A program made the translations under genes and the position numbers. Below are positions 18,166 through 27,817 of a stretch of 64,000 bases of DNA, one piece after another; within the stretch, counting starts at the first letter, position 1; each line of letters begins with the position of its first letter. Under the pieces are notes generated by a model. That model worked only from the letters and a program-made list of their open reading frames with translations, was not told where the DNA came from and did no database searches. The stretch is from contig NZ_CP121664.1 of the NCBI RefSeq assembly GCF_029714285.1, forward strand, positions 186,001-250,000, in the 5' to 3' direction. The DNA comes from Rhizobium sp. CB3090 (GTDB lineage Bacteria; Pseudomonadota; Alphaproteobacteria; Rhizobiales; Rhizobiaceae).

Positions 18166-18772
18166 CTATACGATCCATATTGTCGATGACGAAGAGCCGG
18201 TGCGCAAATCGTTTGCCTTCATGCTGGCCACGAACGGCTATGCCGTCAAGGTGCATCAATCGGGCGCCTTATTTCTTTCCTTTGCCCCGAGCATCCACAA
18301 CGGAATTCTTGTTACGGATCTCAGAATGCCTGAGATGTCGGGTATCGATCTCATCCGTCAGCTTAGTGTGAAAAAGATCTCGATTCCGTCAATCGTAATC
18401 AGCGGACATGGCAATGTGCCCATGGCAGTTGAGGCGATGAAAGCCGGTGCAGTCGACTTCATAGAGAAACCCTGCCAGGATGCCGTTATCATCGAGGCGA
18501 TCGAACGAGCGTCGGACCATTTACATGTTTTTGACACTAACGCCGACGAGATCCTCGCCATTCAAGCGCGCGTCCAAACCTTGAGCGAGAGGGAGCGCCA
18601 AGTGCTTCTTGCCGTCGTGGCCGGCCTTCCGAACAAGTCGATCGCACATGATCTGAATATTAGCCGCCGCACGGTGGAGGTTCATCGCGCCCGCGTCATG
18701 GCGAAAATGAGAGCGAAAAGCCTCCCGCATCTCGTCCGTATGGCTGTTGCGGTAGCGGATGGACCCTTCTAG
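18152..18772 (+). CDS. fixJ: Two-component response regulator FixJ
   Basis: The 206-residue regulator has a receiver domain ([12 protein letters not shown]; phospho-acceptor Asp in [16 protein letters not shown]; conserved Lys in FIEKPCQD) and a LuxR-type helix-turn-helix ([20 protein letters not shown], then [17 protein letters not shown]). In rhizobia phospho-FixJ activates fixK and sometimes nifA. Start at 18152 follows GGAAGGAC and overlaps the fixL end. Length normal. Confidence 0.94.
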   Translation: MKTTDYTIHIVDDEEPVRKSFAFMLATNGYAVKVHQSGALFLSFAPSIHNGILVTDLRMPEMSGIDLIRQLSVKKISIPSIVISGHGNVPMAVEAMKAGAVDFIEKPCQDAVIIEAIERASDHLHVFDTNADEILAIQARVQTLSERERQVLLAVVAGLPNKSIAHDLNISRRTVEVHRARVMAKMRAKSLPHLVRMAVAVADGPF

Positions 18773-19278
18773 TTTCGTGGCGTTGATCTCGCCGTATTCG
18801 GCGTCCTGCCGGAATCCTCCGAACGGAAAAGGTCGCGTCATGGCATCCGTTTTTCCAGAAACTCTGTATTTGGTCGTCATCGCCGAGTTCCTTAGCCTTC
18901 GCGGGTTGAAGGATATGCGCCCAAGTTCCGCAATGTCTTGGGCTGAAACCAAAAAACGCTCTCTACCAGCGAAGACGGAACCACAAAAGCGGTAACTTCG
19001 GTAGCGTTTCCGCGGACTTCGCAGGGAGCGCCCTCCTGCGCGTCGAATCGAAATCTTTACCGAATAACTGGCCGTATGGTCCTTCTGACCCGGCGATACG
19101 ATTCTTATGAGGACGACGAGCCGCTGCCTCTTGTGATGAATACCCGTCGAAAGGGATCGGAATAAAGCGCCGGCGAACCGTACGAGATGCCGTTTAAGTG
19201 TTTACCCTTAGTGATGAAACCGAATTTATCGCTCCCATAAGAACCGGCAATCTTGCCCTGGAACATGGGGAATACGAG
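18773..19278 (+). other. fixJ-fixK intergenic region
   Basis: About 500 bases with no supported gene. The last 85 bases hold the candidate FixJ site. A GTG at 19198 is in frame with fixK but overlaps that site and has no ribosome site, so I do not take it as the start. Confidence 0.5.
19194..19211 (+). promoter_or_regulatory. Candidate FixJ-binding site upstream of fixK
   Basis: TTAAGTGTTTACCCTTAG matches 13 of 18 positions of the FixJ site I recall from the S. meliloti fixK promoter (GTAAGTAATTTCCCTTAC). It ends 67 nt before the fixK ATG, a plausible activator position. The comparison is from memory. Confidence 0.4.
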
Positions 19279-19935
19279 ATGCATCCCAAATTAATGCCTG
19301 CAGCACAGACTTCGATCACGCCGGCGAAAATTGTGGGGCCGCAAATTCCGGGAGCGCACCTCGTCGTGACATATGAGCGCGGCCAAGAGATATACGCCCA
19401 GGGCGGGAACGTCGAAAAGTGCTATCAGGTTTCTGCCGGAGCTGTTCGGATATGTCGTATCCTTCCCAACGGGGGGAGGCAGGTCGTTTCCTTCCATGTC
19501 GCGGGGGAAATGTTCGGCTTGGAAGCCGGCGCTCAGCATCGCTATTTTGCCGAAGCGCTCGCCCTGACAAGGATAGTCGCGTTTGAACAGGGCCCTGCCC
19601 AGCATCATTTGCCGGAACTCCTTGCGTTTGCTCTTGAAGCTATGGAACGCGCTCAGGAACACCTTCTGCTTATCGGACGGCAGTCTGCGATTGAACGGGT
19701 CGCAGTATTTTTGCTGGATCTCTGCGAGCGCCTGGGAGGCACACGACAGTTTAGATTGGCCATGTCGCGGCAGGACATTGCAGACTATCTCGCCTTGACC
19801 ATCGAGACGGTATCGCGTGCCATGAGCGAGTTGAAGGAGCAAAGCATAATCAGCCTGCGACATGCGCGAATGGTCGACATTAGGAAGCCCGAGGCACTTC
19901 GTTCGCTCTCGGGCCATGTTGCCCGACTATCTTAG
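19279..19935 (+). CDS. fixK: CRP/FNR-family transcriptional activator FixK
   Basis: The 218-residue protein has a cyclic-nucleotide-like sensor domain (ERGQEIYAQGGNVEKCYQVS, GRQVVSFHVAGEMFGLEAG) and a C-terminal helix-turn-helix (MSRQDIADYLALTIETVSRA). The recognition helix has E-T-V-S-R, which in FNR/FixK proteins reads TTGA half-sites. The N-terminal cysteine cluster of FNR/FnrN is absent, so this is FixK type, not directly oxygen sensing through an N-terminal cluster. It probably activates the TTGA-N6-TCAA promoters in this window. Start chosen after GGGGAATA. Confidence 0.92.
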   Translation: MHPKLMPAAQTSITPAKIVGPQIPGAHLVVTYERGQEIYAQGGNVEKCYQVSAGAVRICRILPNGGRQVVSFHVAGEMFGLEAGAQHRYFAEALALTRIVAFEQGPAQHHLPELLAFALEAMERAQEHLLLIGRQSAIERVAVFLLDLCERLGGTRQFRLAMSRQDIADYLALTIETVSRAMSELKEQSIISLRHARMVDIRKPEALRSLSGHVARLS

Positions 19936-21155
19936 TTTGACGCGACCTGTGCAATGCAGGACGTTGCAGCCTTCGGGCTGAAAAATCGCCATTGCGCTCG
20001 CGCATCTCATTTGTGGGACATGGTGTGGCGGGCCCACGTCAGCTTGTTTCCGGTCCTTGCCTGGAACTTATGGCGCGACCGTAGGACGACGGCCACCTTC
20101 CGTGCTGTCAGCAGGAGTTTTGCGGATATCAATGCCGATGCTGTCGGCAACGATGTCGAACATTCGGGCATTCGCCTGAGGCGGCACGACCGTCCCGCAT
20201 CATCATCAGGAAATCCTCCGCCACCGTGCCCGGAGCGAAGAGCCAGGTGCTGCCGCCAGCCGGAATGGAGATCAGATCGTAGCGGCTGTCGTCCACGGCG
20301 AGATCCACGTCGAGAATGGCCTTCTTCCTATTGCCTGACGGCGCCAACACGACGGCGCCGATAGTAGCCGCTGAGCGTCTCGGCATAGTCAACGCCGTGG
20401 CGCGGGGATGCCGGTCCGGCGCTCGATTGAGCCGGGTCCTAGGCCGAGCCCGATTCAATCCCGGCATTTTCCGGCACGGCATGGCCGATACCAACCAGAG
20501 AAGACGAGCGCCTCCCCCATAGCCGCCCAGCCCCAAGAAAGCCCTCAGTAAGCCTTTCGCTTTGACGCTCTGCGAGCTTTTACGATGCGCTGGCCGACCG
20601 GTTTCGTCCTTTGAAGACACGCGCTGTCCCGTCCGCTTCGCGCGAGCAAGCCGGCCATCAGAAATGGCTTGGTTTCACGCAACAACCGGAGAGGGATAAT
20701 CGATAAGGCTCTCTGGGGAAAACCATCACCACGGTACCATCCTGCTTTTCCTCATAACCAAATGGGATATAAGCGGACGCGAAGATGCGTCGACCGTTGG
20801 CTCGGCCGTTCACATCGGAACCAATGACGATTGCCGCTGGTTCCATTGAGGAGCTTCAGGGTGTATTCGCGAATTTTGGCTGCATTTCAAGGTGATCGTG
20901 ATGGCTTGAAGATTGTCGCAGCGAGTAATCGTTTGTCGCTGATTTGATCTGACCGCCGATCTCACAGCCGTGATTTGACTTCAGCGTGCATCGGATTATT
21001 GAAGCAAATTGGCTAAACTCTTTAAAGTTGTTATAACCTGATATCTCCTTTCGGAAGGGACAGAAGACGACCGCAAAGTGGCAAAGGCAAGCAGTTCAAG
21101 TCCGTTCAAGGTGATCCACCCTGACCGGCGATTGTTGAAAAAATAGGGACAGGCG
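19936..21155. other. Degenerate region without an intact gene
   Basis: About 1.2 kb. On the minus strand between 20129 and 20620 several short coding-like pieces occur in different frames (for example LDVDLAVDDSRYDLISIPAG and ARMFDIVADSIGIDIRK), suggesting a decayed gene I cannot identify. A 62-codon minus-strand frame at 20658-20846 (ends CCVKPSHF) is unassigned. The last 150 bases are AT-rich and contain the promoter region of the XRE gene, with AGTTGTTATAACCTGA at 21026-21041. Confidence 0.4.
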
Positions 21156-21623
21156 GTGACGCAAGATCTAGAAAGTTACAAAAGTTCGAGAGGCCTGGTG
21201 GATACCACCGATCCGGAAGTCGACAAGCCGATCTACCGCAAGCCCGGTTTTGACGGGAACGTTGCGACATTAGGGAATATGGAAGAACTGATCAGCGCAT
21301 TTTTAAAAAAAACGCGCGAGGCCGAAGGCCTCTCTCGCGCGGATCTTGCGCCAATGCTCGGCCTGTCGACACCCGTTTACGGACGTTACGAGCGGGCGTT
21401 TTCAAAAATGACGGTCACCCGAATGATCCATCTCTGTGAGATTCTCGGTTTCATGCCCATAGACATGCTCTATGAAGCGGCACCTCATCTTTGGGGGCGC
21501 ACGCCTGAGGAAGCCGAGGATCGTCTCACTCTGGATCGAATTATCAGAACCCTTCCGAGCGACGCAACGCGCGATCTCGTTCGGCTGTTGAAGCGTATTA
21601 TGCCCCAAGATAGCGGGAGCTGA
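21156..21623 (+). CDS. XRE-family helix-turn-helix protein
   Basis: The 155-residue product has a central XRE helix-turn-helix (FLKKTREAEGLSRADLAPML, GLSTPVYGRYERAFSKMTVT). It starts with GTG behind AGGGACAGG. The N-terminus has DKPIYRKPGFDG, which recurs as DKPVYRKPFDG in the paralogue at 25315; the rest is similar throughout (LIHLCE-IL, AAPHLWG). It is probably a DNA-binding regulator of plasmid functions; target unknown, but a shared promoter motif suggests both proteins recognise related operators. Confidence 0.8.
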   Translation: MTQDLESYKSSRGLVDTTDPEVDKPIYRKPGFDGNVATLGNMEELISAFLKKTREAEGLSRADLAPMLGLSTPVYGRYERAFSKMTVTRMIHLCEILGFMPIDMLYEAAPHLWGRTPEEAEDRLTLDRIIRTLPSDATRDLVRLLKRIMPQDSGS

Positions 21624-21631
21624 TGAGACAT

Positions 21632-21779
21632 TAATCGCGGGTATGTTCGACTTGTTTAATGGGCACCCCGCCAACGGCCAGCGTCGGTCTTCACCGACGA
21701 TCTCGCCGCAGATGTAGTTTCCATGATCATCTTTCTGAGGGAACCAGGCGACGTAAACATAGAAGCGTGGATCCTTCAC
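21632..21779 (-). CDS. Small hypothetical fragment
   Basis: From a GTG at 21779 the minus strand reads KDPRFYVYVAWFPQKDDHGN and then YICGEIVGEDRRWPLAG before the frame runs under the convergent XRE gene. The FYVY...YICGEIVG...RRW pattern faintly recalls the start of GIY-YIG domains, but the match is too short to name it. Probably a fragment. Confidence 0.2.
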
Positions 21780-21892
21780 TTACTCGTTTTCCGGTTGGAC
21801 GCCGCATGCGCCGATATCGTCGATCGCTTTGATCGTGGCGCATGAACAGTGTCGACTAGAACGCTGCACCTCTTAAAAGCGTGACCCACCAG

Positions 21893-23188
21893 TTAAGTTT
21901 GCCCGGCGATTCGAGTGCTTTCCTCAAGGTCGCGGCGAGCCGCCAGACCGAAGACCGAGCGGGTAAGATGTAATCGGCCCGCGGCTGCGCGCTCGGCCAT
22001 TGCGCGCAGATATCCCCCAGGCGAACTGACCTCCCTCCGATTTGCTTTTTCAAGAGTAACTGCCACCGCCACTGCTGCTTGTCTTTCGCCCATTGTCGCG
22101 ACGGCGCCGCGACGGGCATCCTCTGAGATCCCGGCGAAACGGCACAACATCGGAGTCAGACGAACAAGCTCCTGGAAGTTTTTTGGGGTGCATCCAAGCT
22201 CCCCGAGCGCCGGTGTCGCCCGCAAGATATCCTTAAGCGCAAGTAGAGCCTGCCGCTGAGGCTCCCGCTCACTGACTGAGCCTGGTCGACGCGTCGCGGT
22301 ATGTGCAAAAGCCGATCTGCTGGCGGCGTCGGCTTTTGGAAAACTGTGTTGTCCGACATGAGCCCAACCCTCTCGAACATTACTACGTTCTGATTGATAG
22401 GGAAGTGTAGTCTGTTTCTGCATGTCGTTTTCGACACGTAAGCATGTCGTTTTAACTGCCCCCAGTTGGTCTTGAGGTCGCGGGTCAAGGTGCATCAGTC
22501 GGTCCATAGACCATTCAAGAAGGAAAGTCGCACGACGCAGCATCCGGTTGGACGCTTTGGCCGCAATTCCGATATAATTACTGATGCGCTCGACGCGGTC
22601 GGCGACGCGTTGGCGCACCGTCGCACTTACATCACCGGCAACGGCGAGGGCATAACGGATATTGCGCAACGCGCCGCGATATCGTCGCAACGCGGCTTCG
22701 GTCGCCTTCTTCTCCGCTCGGATATCTTTTACGAGGCGATTAAGGTCGCCATATCGCAGGATCAGTATTCGAAGGTCGACCCCGCATCCGTCTGTTATGT
22801 CGCCATCACTGTTTCTGATAGGATATCGCTTATAGTTTCCACTGTCCTGCATCGTGATCAAACCCAGATCGAAAAGCCTGGAGAGCATTCGACTGACCCG
22901 ACCGACTGAACGCCCGACCTCAAACGCCAATTGTCGGTTCGATTTGAACACTATTGGCCGCCCCGACTTTTCGAAAGCATCGGCGGGGGCGGTGTTGATC
23001 AATATCAGCAACAGATGGCTTTCCGTTCCATTTATCAGGCCTGTGCAGGTCAGGTTTTGAGCAAGCACCGCCAATTGGGCACGTGTCACCATTCCGATTT
23101 CTGCCGATTTTGCCAAGCGGCGGAATTCGGCCCTTTGAGGCGTGATCTTACGGCCGACCGGCCGCTGGCAGGTGGTTATATCTTCCAT
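21893..23188 (-). CDS. repC: Replication initiator RepC (orphan, no repAB)
   Basis: The 431-residue protein is a RepC of alphaproteobacterial repABC plasmids: RAQLAVLAQNLTCTGLINGT, LTCTGL..LLLILINTAPADAF, FKSNRQLAFEVGRSVGRVSR and a C-terminal half ending GRLHLTRSVFGLAARR. RepC binds the origin inside its own gene. No repA or repB lies upstream; instead the upstream 150 bases hold a probable antisense RNA gene. The start follows GGAGACGAGG. It may be a second replicon or a leftover from cointegration. Length is normal. Confidence 0.88.
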   Translation of the reverse strand: MEDITTCQRPVGRKITPQRAEFRRLAKSAEIGMVTRAQLAVLAQNLTCTGLINGTESHLLLILINTAPADAFEKSGRPIVFKSNRQLAFEVGRSVGRVSRMLSRLFDLGLITMQDSGNYKRYPIRNSDGDITDGCGVDLRILILRYGDLNRLVKDIRAEKKATEAALRRYRGALRNIRYALAVAGDVSATVRQRVADRVERISNYIGIAAKASNRMLRRATFLLEWSMDRLMHLDPRPQDQLGAVKTTCLRVENDMQKQTTLPYQSERSNVREGWAHVGQHSFPKADAASRSAFAHTATRRPGSVSEREPQRQALLALKDILRATPALGELGCTPKNFQELVRLTPMLCRFAGISEDARRGAVATMGERQAAVAVAVTLEKANRREVSSPGGYLRAMAERAAAGRLHLTRSVFGLAARRDLEESTRIAGQT

Positions 23189-23283
23189 GTCCTCGTCTCC
23201 ATTCGGGACCAGGCAAAGCTCCGCCGTTCACCAAATTGGTGTTTTTTGTTGACAAGGAAGGAAGGGTCTGCGAGAAAGGTTTT

Positions 23284-23342
23284 GGCTAATTTATTCTCTT
23301 ACAGACCCGCTTCCGGATTTCTTCGGGAGCGGTTTTCTTTTT
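23284..23342 (+). ncRNA. Putative counter-transcribed RNA (ctRNA/IncA) antisense to the repC leader
   Basis: On the strand opposite repC, TTGACA (23249-23254) and GAGAAA 17 bases later form a candidate promoter, with a start near 23284. A terminator follows: CCGCTTCC (23307-23314) and GGGAGCGG (23325-23332), loop GATTTCTTC-like, then TTTTCTTTTT. Size (about 59 nt), position and terminator-stem form match the antisense RNAs that control repC in repABC and repC-only plasmids. The -10 is weak. Confidence 0.65.
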
Positions 23343-24047
23343 CTGGCCGGTTTTGTCTCTCCATTTCAAACCCGACCCACTCGTCGGGATGTTTGCGGTC
23401 AATACGAGAAAAAGCATATCTCAACAAATCAATTTGGCGCAAGATATGTACGAATTTGAGCTGCTACTTGAGGTCGCAGCCGGACAATCTGTAAATTAAG
23501 TATTTGATATCGATAGATATAATAAAATCAGAGCGCAATTTCGATGCAGTTTCGGCCGATCCTATTTGGTTCGCCTTGTGGACAAGAGTTCGAAAATTTG
23601 CCGGGTGCTCAGACATTGAGCCAAGACGCGTGACCGAAAACGCAATGCTGCTGCGGCACTTGCCGTTGAGGATCAGAGTGCGAAATGTGGATGGTTGGAT
23701 GAATAGCGATGGCCCGCTTTCCCGACTGGTCATTATCGACCCCGGGGGCTATCAGAAGAGGCGGGACGATTGTGCCGTCCGCGGTCGACGTAAACTCCAT
23801 CCCCCGTTGGGTTTTGAGATCTAATCTCCTGGAGCGATGATTACCTGAGGTGCGTGGGGTCGCGATCTCAGACCTGCGAACGGTGTGCGCGTTTTGCGGA
23901 GCCCCCTGAGATCTCTCAGCATGTTGAGCTGAAGCGCCACCGCAGCAGGTTCATCAAGGGATTGCCGCTTTGTGAGTCAGTTGAAACCGAGTACTTAAGC
24001 CTTTGCCGCCACGCCCGCGCGAACGTTCGTGAGCGTGGCGGTCGGAT
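23343..24047. other. Gene-poor stretch
   Basis: About 700 bases, AT-rich in the first 200. Short open frames occur on both strands (for example 23504-23824 plus) but none has a ribosome site, a conserved pattern or a recognisable family. I see no supported feature. Confidence 0.4.
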
Positions 24048-24521
24048 TTATTGTATCAAGCCGCGGTTTTCGCAAGTTGCGCTCTCTTCGAGCATAGGAG
24101 AGCGACGATCAATGCGGACTTGCAAGCTTGCCAGTGCCCCGGCAAGTATAAGGCCCTTTGGCGTCATATCGTCAGCCGTGACAAAGACTGGATCGAGCAC
24201 CGGCCGGCAACATTGGAAACGTGCGGCCGCATCTGCAATCGTGATCAATGGGGAACGATAAGGCTGTCCGCCGTCGCCTCCCACAAGGACAATTTTCCCC
24301 GCCAGAGGCTTTGGATAGCCGTCAAAGATCGTAAAGGCGGTTAGCCCATCACGCAACGCTTCTTCGTCTAAGAACAGCGAGTGCATATCGTCAAAGCGGA
24401 TCATCTCGATCAGCCTGCTACCAATCAAGTCATAGATCGGAGCAATGCTGCATCCGTCCTGAAGCTCAACCGCCCGAAAAAGGGCGGTGTCCGACTCTAA
24501 CACGTACGCGATATTTTTCAT
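24048..24521 (-). CDS. DUF3846-like protein
   Basis: The 157-residue product begins MKNIAYVLESDTALFRAVEL and shows the DUF3846 pattern: IYDLIGSRLIEMIRFDD, then SLFLDEEALRDGL and LAGKIVLVGGDGG. Proteins of this type are small, acidic and common on plasmids and phages; the function is unknown. The ATG at 24521 is taken as start; the upstream ribosome site is weak. It stands alone in a gene-poor region. Confidence 0.65.
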   Translation of the reverse strand: MKNIAYVLESDTALFRAVELQDGCSIAPIYDLIGSRLIEMIRFDDMHSLFLDEEALRDGLTAFTIFDGYPKPLAGKIVLVGGDGGQPYRSPLITIADAAARFQCCRPVLDPVFVTADDMTPKGLILAGALASLQVRIDRRSPMLEESATCENRGLIQ

Positions 24522-25314
24522 TTGTTTGGCCTTCTATTTGAAGCGATCTCGTGCCCACAGAGATGAGCGAGAAGAGAGGGTCATTGACACCAACCCTAGA
24601 TAGCGGCGACGCGGCGCAATATGCTGATTTCAAAAGGCGCTGTAAATGCCGTCTGCGCCAATTTGGCACGCGTTTCGTAATCTGGATAGCTTTCCAGGGC
24701 GGTGAGATTCGAAAGAGTTGCGGTGAAATCAGATGGCTAAGGCTGGTATTTCACAGGATTTCTGGCGCGAGAAAGCCTGAAGGCGCGCCAAATATATTTT
24801 GCGTTTTTTTAGCGAAAAGTTGAAAAGCAGTATGTTAGTCGGCGCATGCTTAAATTGAATATGCAATTTTCAGTAGTCCTGCTGGGTGGGTAGTGCTGTG
24901 TGAACTGGATCGCTTGTGCAGACTTGTGACCGGGGCGTCGCTTTCCCGTATGTCGACCATCAGACCCAAGCGGCAGAGAGCCGTTTTGGCCACGCTACAG
25001 AGTCTAGAAAATGGCATTTGGTGCGTTTCTCACGAAATTGGATCCGTCGGAAACGCCATGCAAGTCGGTCCCTTTCGGGTTATGATGATAACCCAATTTG
25101 GCGCGATGTTTGCACGCTCTGGCACCAAGAGAGGCTGGTGTCGCTTTCTTTATGGATTGAAAAATAAGGATAATATCAAGAATCAACACACGTGGCACGA
25201 ACTCGCTTGATAGAAAGCTGCGCCAAAAAAGATCAAAAATGCAACGTTATAGGTTTTAACCTGAACATTTTTCCGTATAAAAGAGGTCTTGTGCGATAAC
25301 CTTCAGTCTCAGCA
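24522..25314. other. Gene-poor, AT-rich stretch with an XRE promoter at its right end
   Basis: No convincing gene. A frame from GTG 24893 (105 codons) has no recognisable domain. The last 70 bases are AT-rich and hold the palindrome AGGTTTTAACCT (25251-25262) before the XRE gene. Confidence 0.4.
25251..25262 (+). promoter_or_regulatory. Palindrome upstream of the second XRE gene
   Basis: AGGTTTTAACCT is a perfect 5-2-5 palindrome within CGTTATAGGTTTTAACCTGA. A related AGTTGTTATAACCTGA lies at 21026-21041 before the first XRE gene. Such sites near the start of XRE genes are often autoregulatory operators; inference. Confidence 0.4.
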
Positions 25315-25860
25315 ATGACAGGTCCATCTTTGAAGCAATGGATTAAAGAACTCGGTTTACAGCAGGTCGTTGACCCACGCATAGACAAACCAGTCTATCG
25401 GAAGCCCTTTGACGGGCGAATTGCGCTTAGCGCGGAACTGGAAGAACAGATCTGCACCAGTCTTCGCGGCGCCCGCGACAGACGAAAACTGCCTCGCTCG
25501 AAACTGGCGCCCTTGCTTGGTCTCAGCGAACAGGTTTACGGTCGCTACGAAAATAAAGTCTCCCGTCTGACGGTGTGCCGGCTGATTCATCTCTGTGAGG
25601 TTCTGGACGCCACTCCGGAGGAAATTATCGCGCCAGCAGCACCCCATCTGTGGGGTGGGACCGAAGCCAAAGCGGTTCTGCTATTGGCATCAATCGAAAA
25701 ATTGAGGACTTTCGACGAAGAGACTTTGCGGGATGTGTTCAGCTTGTTAGGTCGCATAGGCGAGACCTGCGGCGAAAATGATGGCCAGGCGGCGGACGAC
25801 CCTGAATGCCGCAATGCTGTCGAAATCGCAATCGGAAACCAAATTAACGGCAGCAAATGA
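25315..25860 (+). CDS. XRE-family helix-turn-helix protein (paralogue)
   Basis: The 181-residue protein shares with the 21156 gene the motif DKPVYRKPFDG, the helix-turn-helix (SKLAPLLGLSEQVYGRYENK, VSRLTVCRLIHLCEVLD) and APHLWGG. Its N-terminus has an additional MTGPSLKQWIKELGLQQVVD. Likely a DNA-binding regulator; target unknown. The divergence is too great for a recent duplication. The 3' end overlaps the end of the convergent DUF982 frame. Confidence 0.8.
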   Translation: MTGPSLKQWIKELGLQQVVDPRIDKPVYRKPFDGRIALSAELEEQICTSLRGARDRRKLPRSKLAPLLGLSEQVYGRYENKVSRLTVCRLIHLCEVLDATPEEIIAPAAPHLWGGTEAKAVLLLASIEKLRTFDEETLRDVFSLLGRIGETCGENDGQAADDPECRNAVEIAIGNQINGSK

Positions 25861-26308
25861 CGGAAAGACGTCGCGCCGATTGGAGTAGATCCATCATGAC
25901 GGTTCTTCTGGGCTTTGCGATGTTGCGCAGGAAACGGAAGGCGCCATGCGGTGAAACCGGCCGATTCAGGAGCGTTCCTACTCTCGCCGCCTTCCAAAAA
26001 AACGCGGCAGGGAAACCGCCATACTTACGCGCGTTTTCAGCCGCGTCAGCATTGATTAAAGAACGGTATCCAGCTTCTTCGGCTTCAGCCAAGAATGCTC
26101 GCCGCGCTTCGTCGGCAGAGATTTTGCCATCATGCGCATCAATGAGTGCTTGTTTGGCTTGGTCAAAGAACTTACCGGCTTGGTTTCCCGGCCACTCTTC
26201 CAACATGTATTCTGCTGCCTTGTCCGCACTGTTTATGATAAGATATTGGCCAACCCGGGGCGGTTCGATCGTCACTGGCAGCGTCCACCATTGTAGTGTC
26301 ATCTTCAT
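25844..26308 (-). CDS. DUF982 domain protein
   Basis: The minus strand from 26308 encodes MKMTLQWWTLPVTIEPPRVG, then the DUF982 pattern: ADKAAEYMLEEWPGNQAGKF followed by A-K-Q-A-L-I-D-A-H and ADEARRAFLAEAEEAGY. DUF982 proteins are small (about 90 residues), unknown in function and frequent on rhizobial symbiotic plasmids. The 154-residue length here is larger than usual; the last 50 residues look like extension over the convergent gene's end. Confidence 0.65.
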   Translation of the reverse strand: MKMTLQWWTLPVTIEPPRVGQYLIINSADKAAEYMLEEWPGNQAGKFFDQAKQALIDAHDGKISADEARRAFLAEAEEAGYRSLINADAAENARKYGGFPAAFFWKAARVGTLLNRPVSPHGAFRFLRNIAKPRRTVMMDLLQSARRLSVICCR

Positions 26309-26418
26309 TTCCTCCCACTACCGAACCGCGATCGCTAAACTGGGTTCCGACGCAGCGCAGGGAGCGCTTCAATGCTGGTGGCAACTTCCCAGGGACACCG
26401 AGCTCAGGGAGAAAGTAA

Positions 26419-26631
26419 ATGATATTCACTCAAGCCGACCTTGATATCGTGGATCGCCATATCGCAGAAAGTGAAGAACAGGTTTCACGGCAGGAGCGAA
26501 AGGTGACTGTCCTTCGTATGCAACATTTGGACACGGAATTGGCGGAAAACATTCTGACAGTTTTTTACGAAACGCTGCTGATACAGAACGTCAATCGCGA
26601 TATGATTGCTGCTCACTTGAGACAGAAATGA
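26419..26631 (+). CDS. Small coiled-coil-like protein of unknown function
   Basis: The 70-residue product MIFTQADLDIVDRHIAESEE continues with heptad-like helices and ends DMIAAHLRQK. GAGAAAG precedes the ATG. It has no membrane segment. It resembles the short helical hypothetical proteins common on rhizobial plasmids, but I cannot name a family. The 250 bases after it hold nothing I can support. Confidence 0.5.
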   Translation: MIFTQADLDIVDRHIAESEEQVSRQERKVTVLRMQHLDTELAENILTVFYETLLIQNVNRDMIAAHLRQK

Positions 26632-26881
26632 TCGCAATGCCCTCTCCAGTATGCCGAAGGATCCAACGGGCATCGGCATAATTTTCGACGACGTCCGTAT
26701 ACCAATTGACGGTTTTCGCATAGCTGGCAACGGAGGTGTGGGGCGCCGCACCAGAAGTGTCGCTAGGCCGTATCGGTACTTCTCAATAGGCGCGTATTCC
26801 ACGCTTATTGCACCATCCAAAGCGCATATCAGCGCTAACCAGTGCTCCGCTTCAGATGGGCTCCAGCAGGCATATCCGCGC

Positions 26882-27808
26882 TCAATGCTCTTCGGACGGT
26901 AAGGCAAGGCGCGATGCTTCCTGCAATAAGATCCCGCGCATCCACAGGCTTGCCGGATCACTGTTTTGAAGCGCAGGCCATTGAACGGCCTCTATGAATG
27001 GGGGAAGTGGCAGTGGAAGGTCCATGATGCGAAGAGGCAGAATTCTGGCGAAATGTTGCGCCAGTCGCAACGGCACGGTCGCTATGCGATTGGTATTGGA
27101 CAGAACGGGCAGGATCATGCTGAAGCCCTGCACGACGACCTCGATACGTCGCTTGAAACCGTGTTCGAGCAAATACCATTCTTCGATTGAGGGCCTTCGT
27201 GAATTCCCGAATTTGGCCGCGACATGCCCCATGGACATGTATCTATCGAATGTAAGCGGCTGTGATAGCTCTTGGTTAGTGCGACAGCCCACGCAAACGA
27301 GTGTCTCATCGAACAGTTTCGCTCGAGGATGCCCAGTTGGCATGAACACTTCCGGGAGAATGACAAAATCGACTTCGCCACGGCGCAGAAGCTCGTCATA
27401 GTCATCGGCGAGGGGCAGAAATTCGAAGCTCACGCCTGGGGCTTCCCGCGCAGCACGCTTCACGACCTTTTCCATAAACACGAGTGTGAGGAAATCGGAA
27501 AGGCTGACCTTGAAACGGCGATCCGATTGAAAAGGGTCAAACGGCTCCCAGGAAATGATGGAGAGCTGAATATACAGCAAAGCTTCACGGACGGCCGAAA
27601 CGAGCCCTTCCGCACGCGGTGTCAGGACAAGTTCACGACCATTCATCGTAAACAGTTCATCCTCGAAATAGACACGTAATCGGGCAACAGCGGCACTCAT
27701 CGCCGGCTGGCTGAGGTGGATGCTGCGTGCCGCGGCCGTAAGATTACGCTCCGTCATCAATGCGTCCAGCGCAACAAGAAGATTTAAGTCCAGTCCTTTA
27801 AAACGCAT
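26882..27808 (-). CDS. nodD: LysR-family nodulation regulator NodD
   Basis: The 308-residue activator begins [20 protein letters not shown], with the LysR helix-turn-helix ([20 protein letters not shown]) and the NodD-typical [15 protein letters not shown], then an inducer-binding domain ([20 protein letters not shown]). It binds nod boxes and activates with plant flavonoids. It is divergent from nodA, and the nod box begins 10 nt upstream of its start, the classical arrangement. Length normal; start chosen by homology. Confidence 0.96.
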   Translation of the reverse strand: MRFKGLDLNLLVALDALMTERNLTAAARSIHLSQPAMSAAVARLRVYFEDELFTMNGRELVLTPRAEGLVSAVREALLYIQLSIISWEPFDPFQSDRRFKVSLSDFLTLVFMEKVVKRAAREAPGVSFEFLPLADDYDELLRRGEVDFVILPEVFMPTGHPRAKLFDETLVCVGCRTNQELSQPLTFDRYMSMGHVAAKFGNSRRPSIEEWYLLEHGFKRRIEVVVQGFSMILPVLSNTNRIATVPLRLAQHFARILPLRIMDLPLPLPPFIEAVQWPALQNSDPASLWMRGILLQEASRLALPSEEH

Positions 27809-27817
27809 TTTTCCGTC

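Noticed and set aside
19198-19278. Longer FixK beginning at GTG 19198
   Set aside because: The extension is not like FixK N-termini, has no ribosome site and overlaps the candidate FixJ site.
20129-20620. 163-codon minus-strand frame as a real gene
   Set aside because: Coding-like pieces switch frame and match no family I know; more likely a decayed gene.
26485-26961. 158-codon minus-strand frame beyond the end of nodD
   Set aside because: Half of it lies antisense to the small gene at 26419 and half in noncoding sequence; no recognisable domain or ribosome site.
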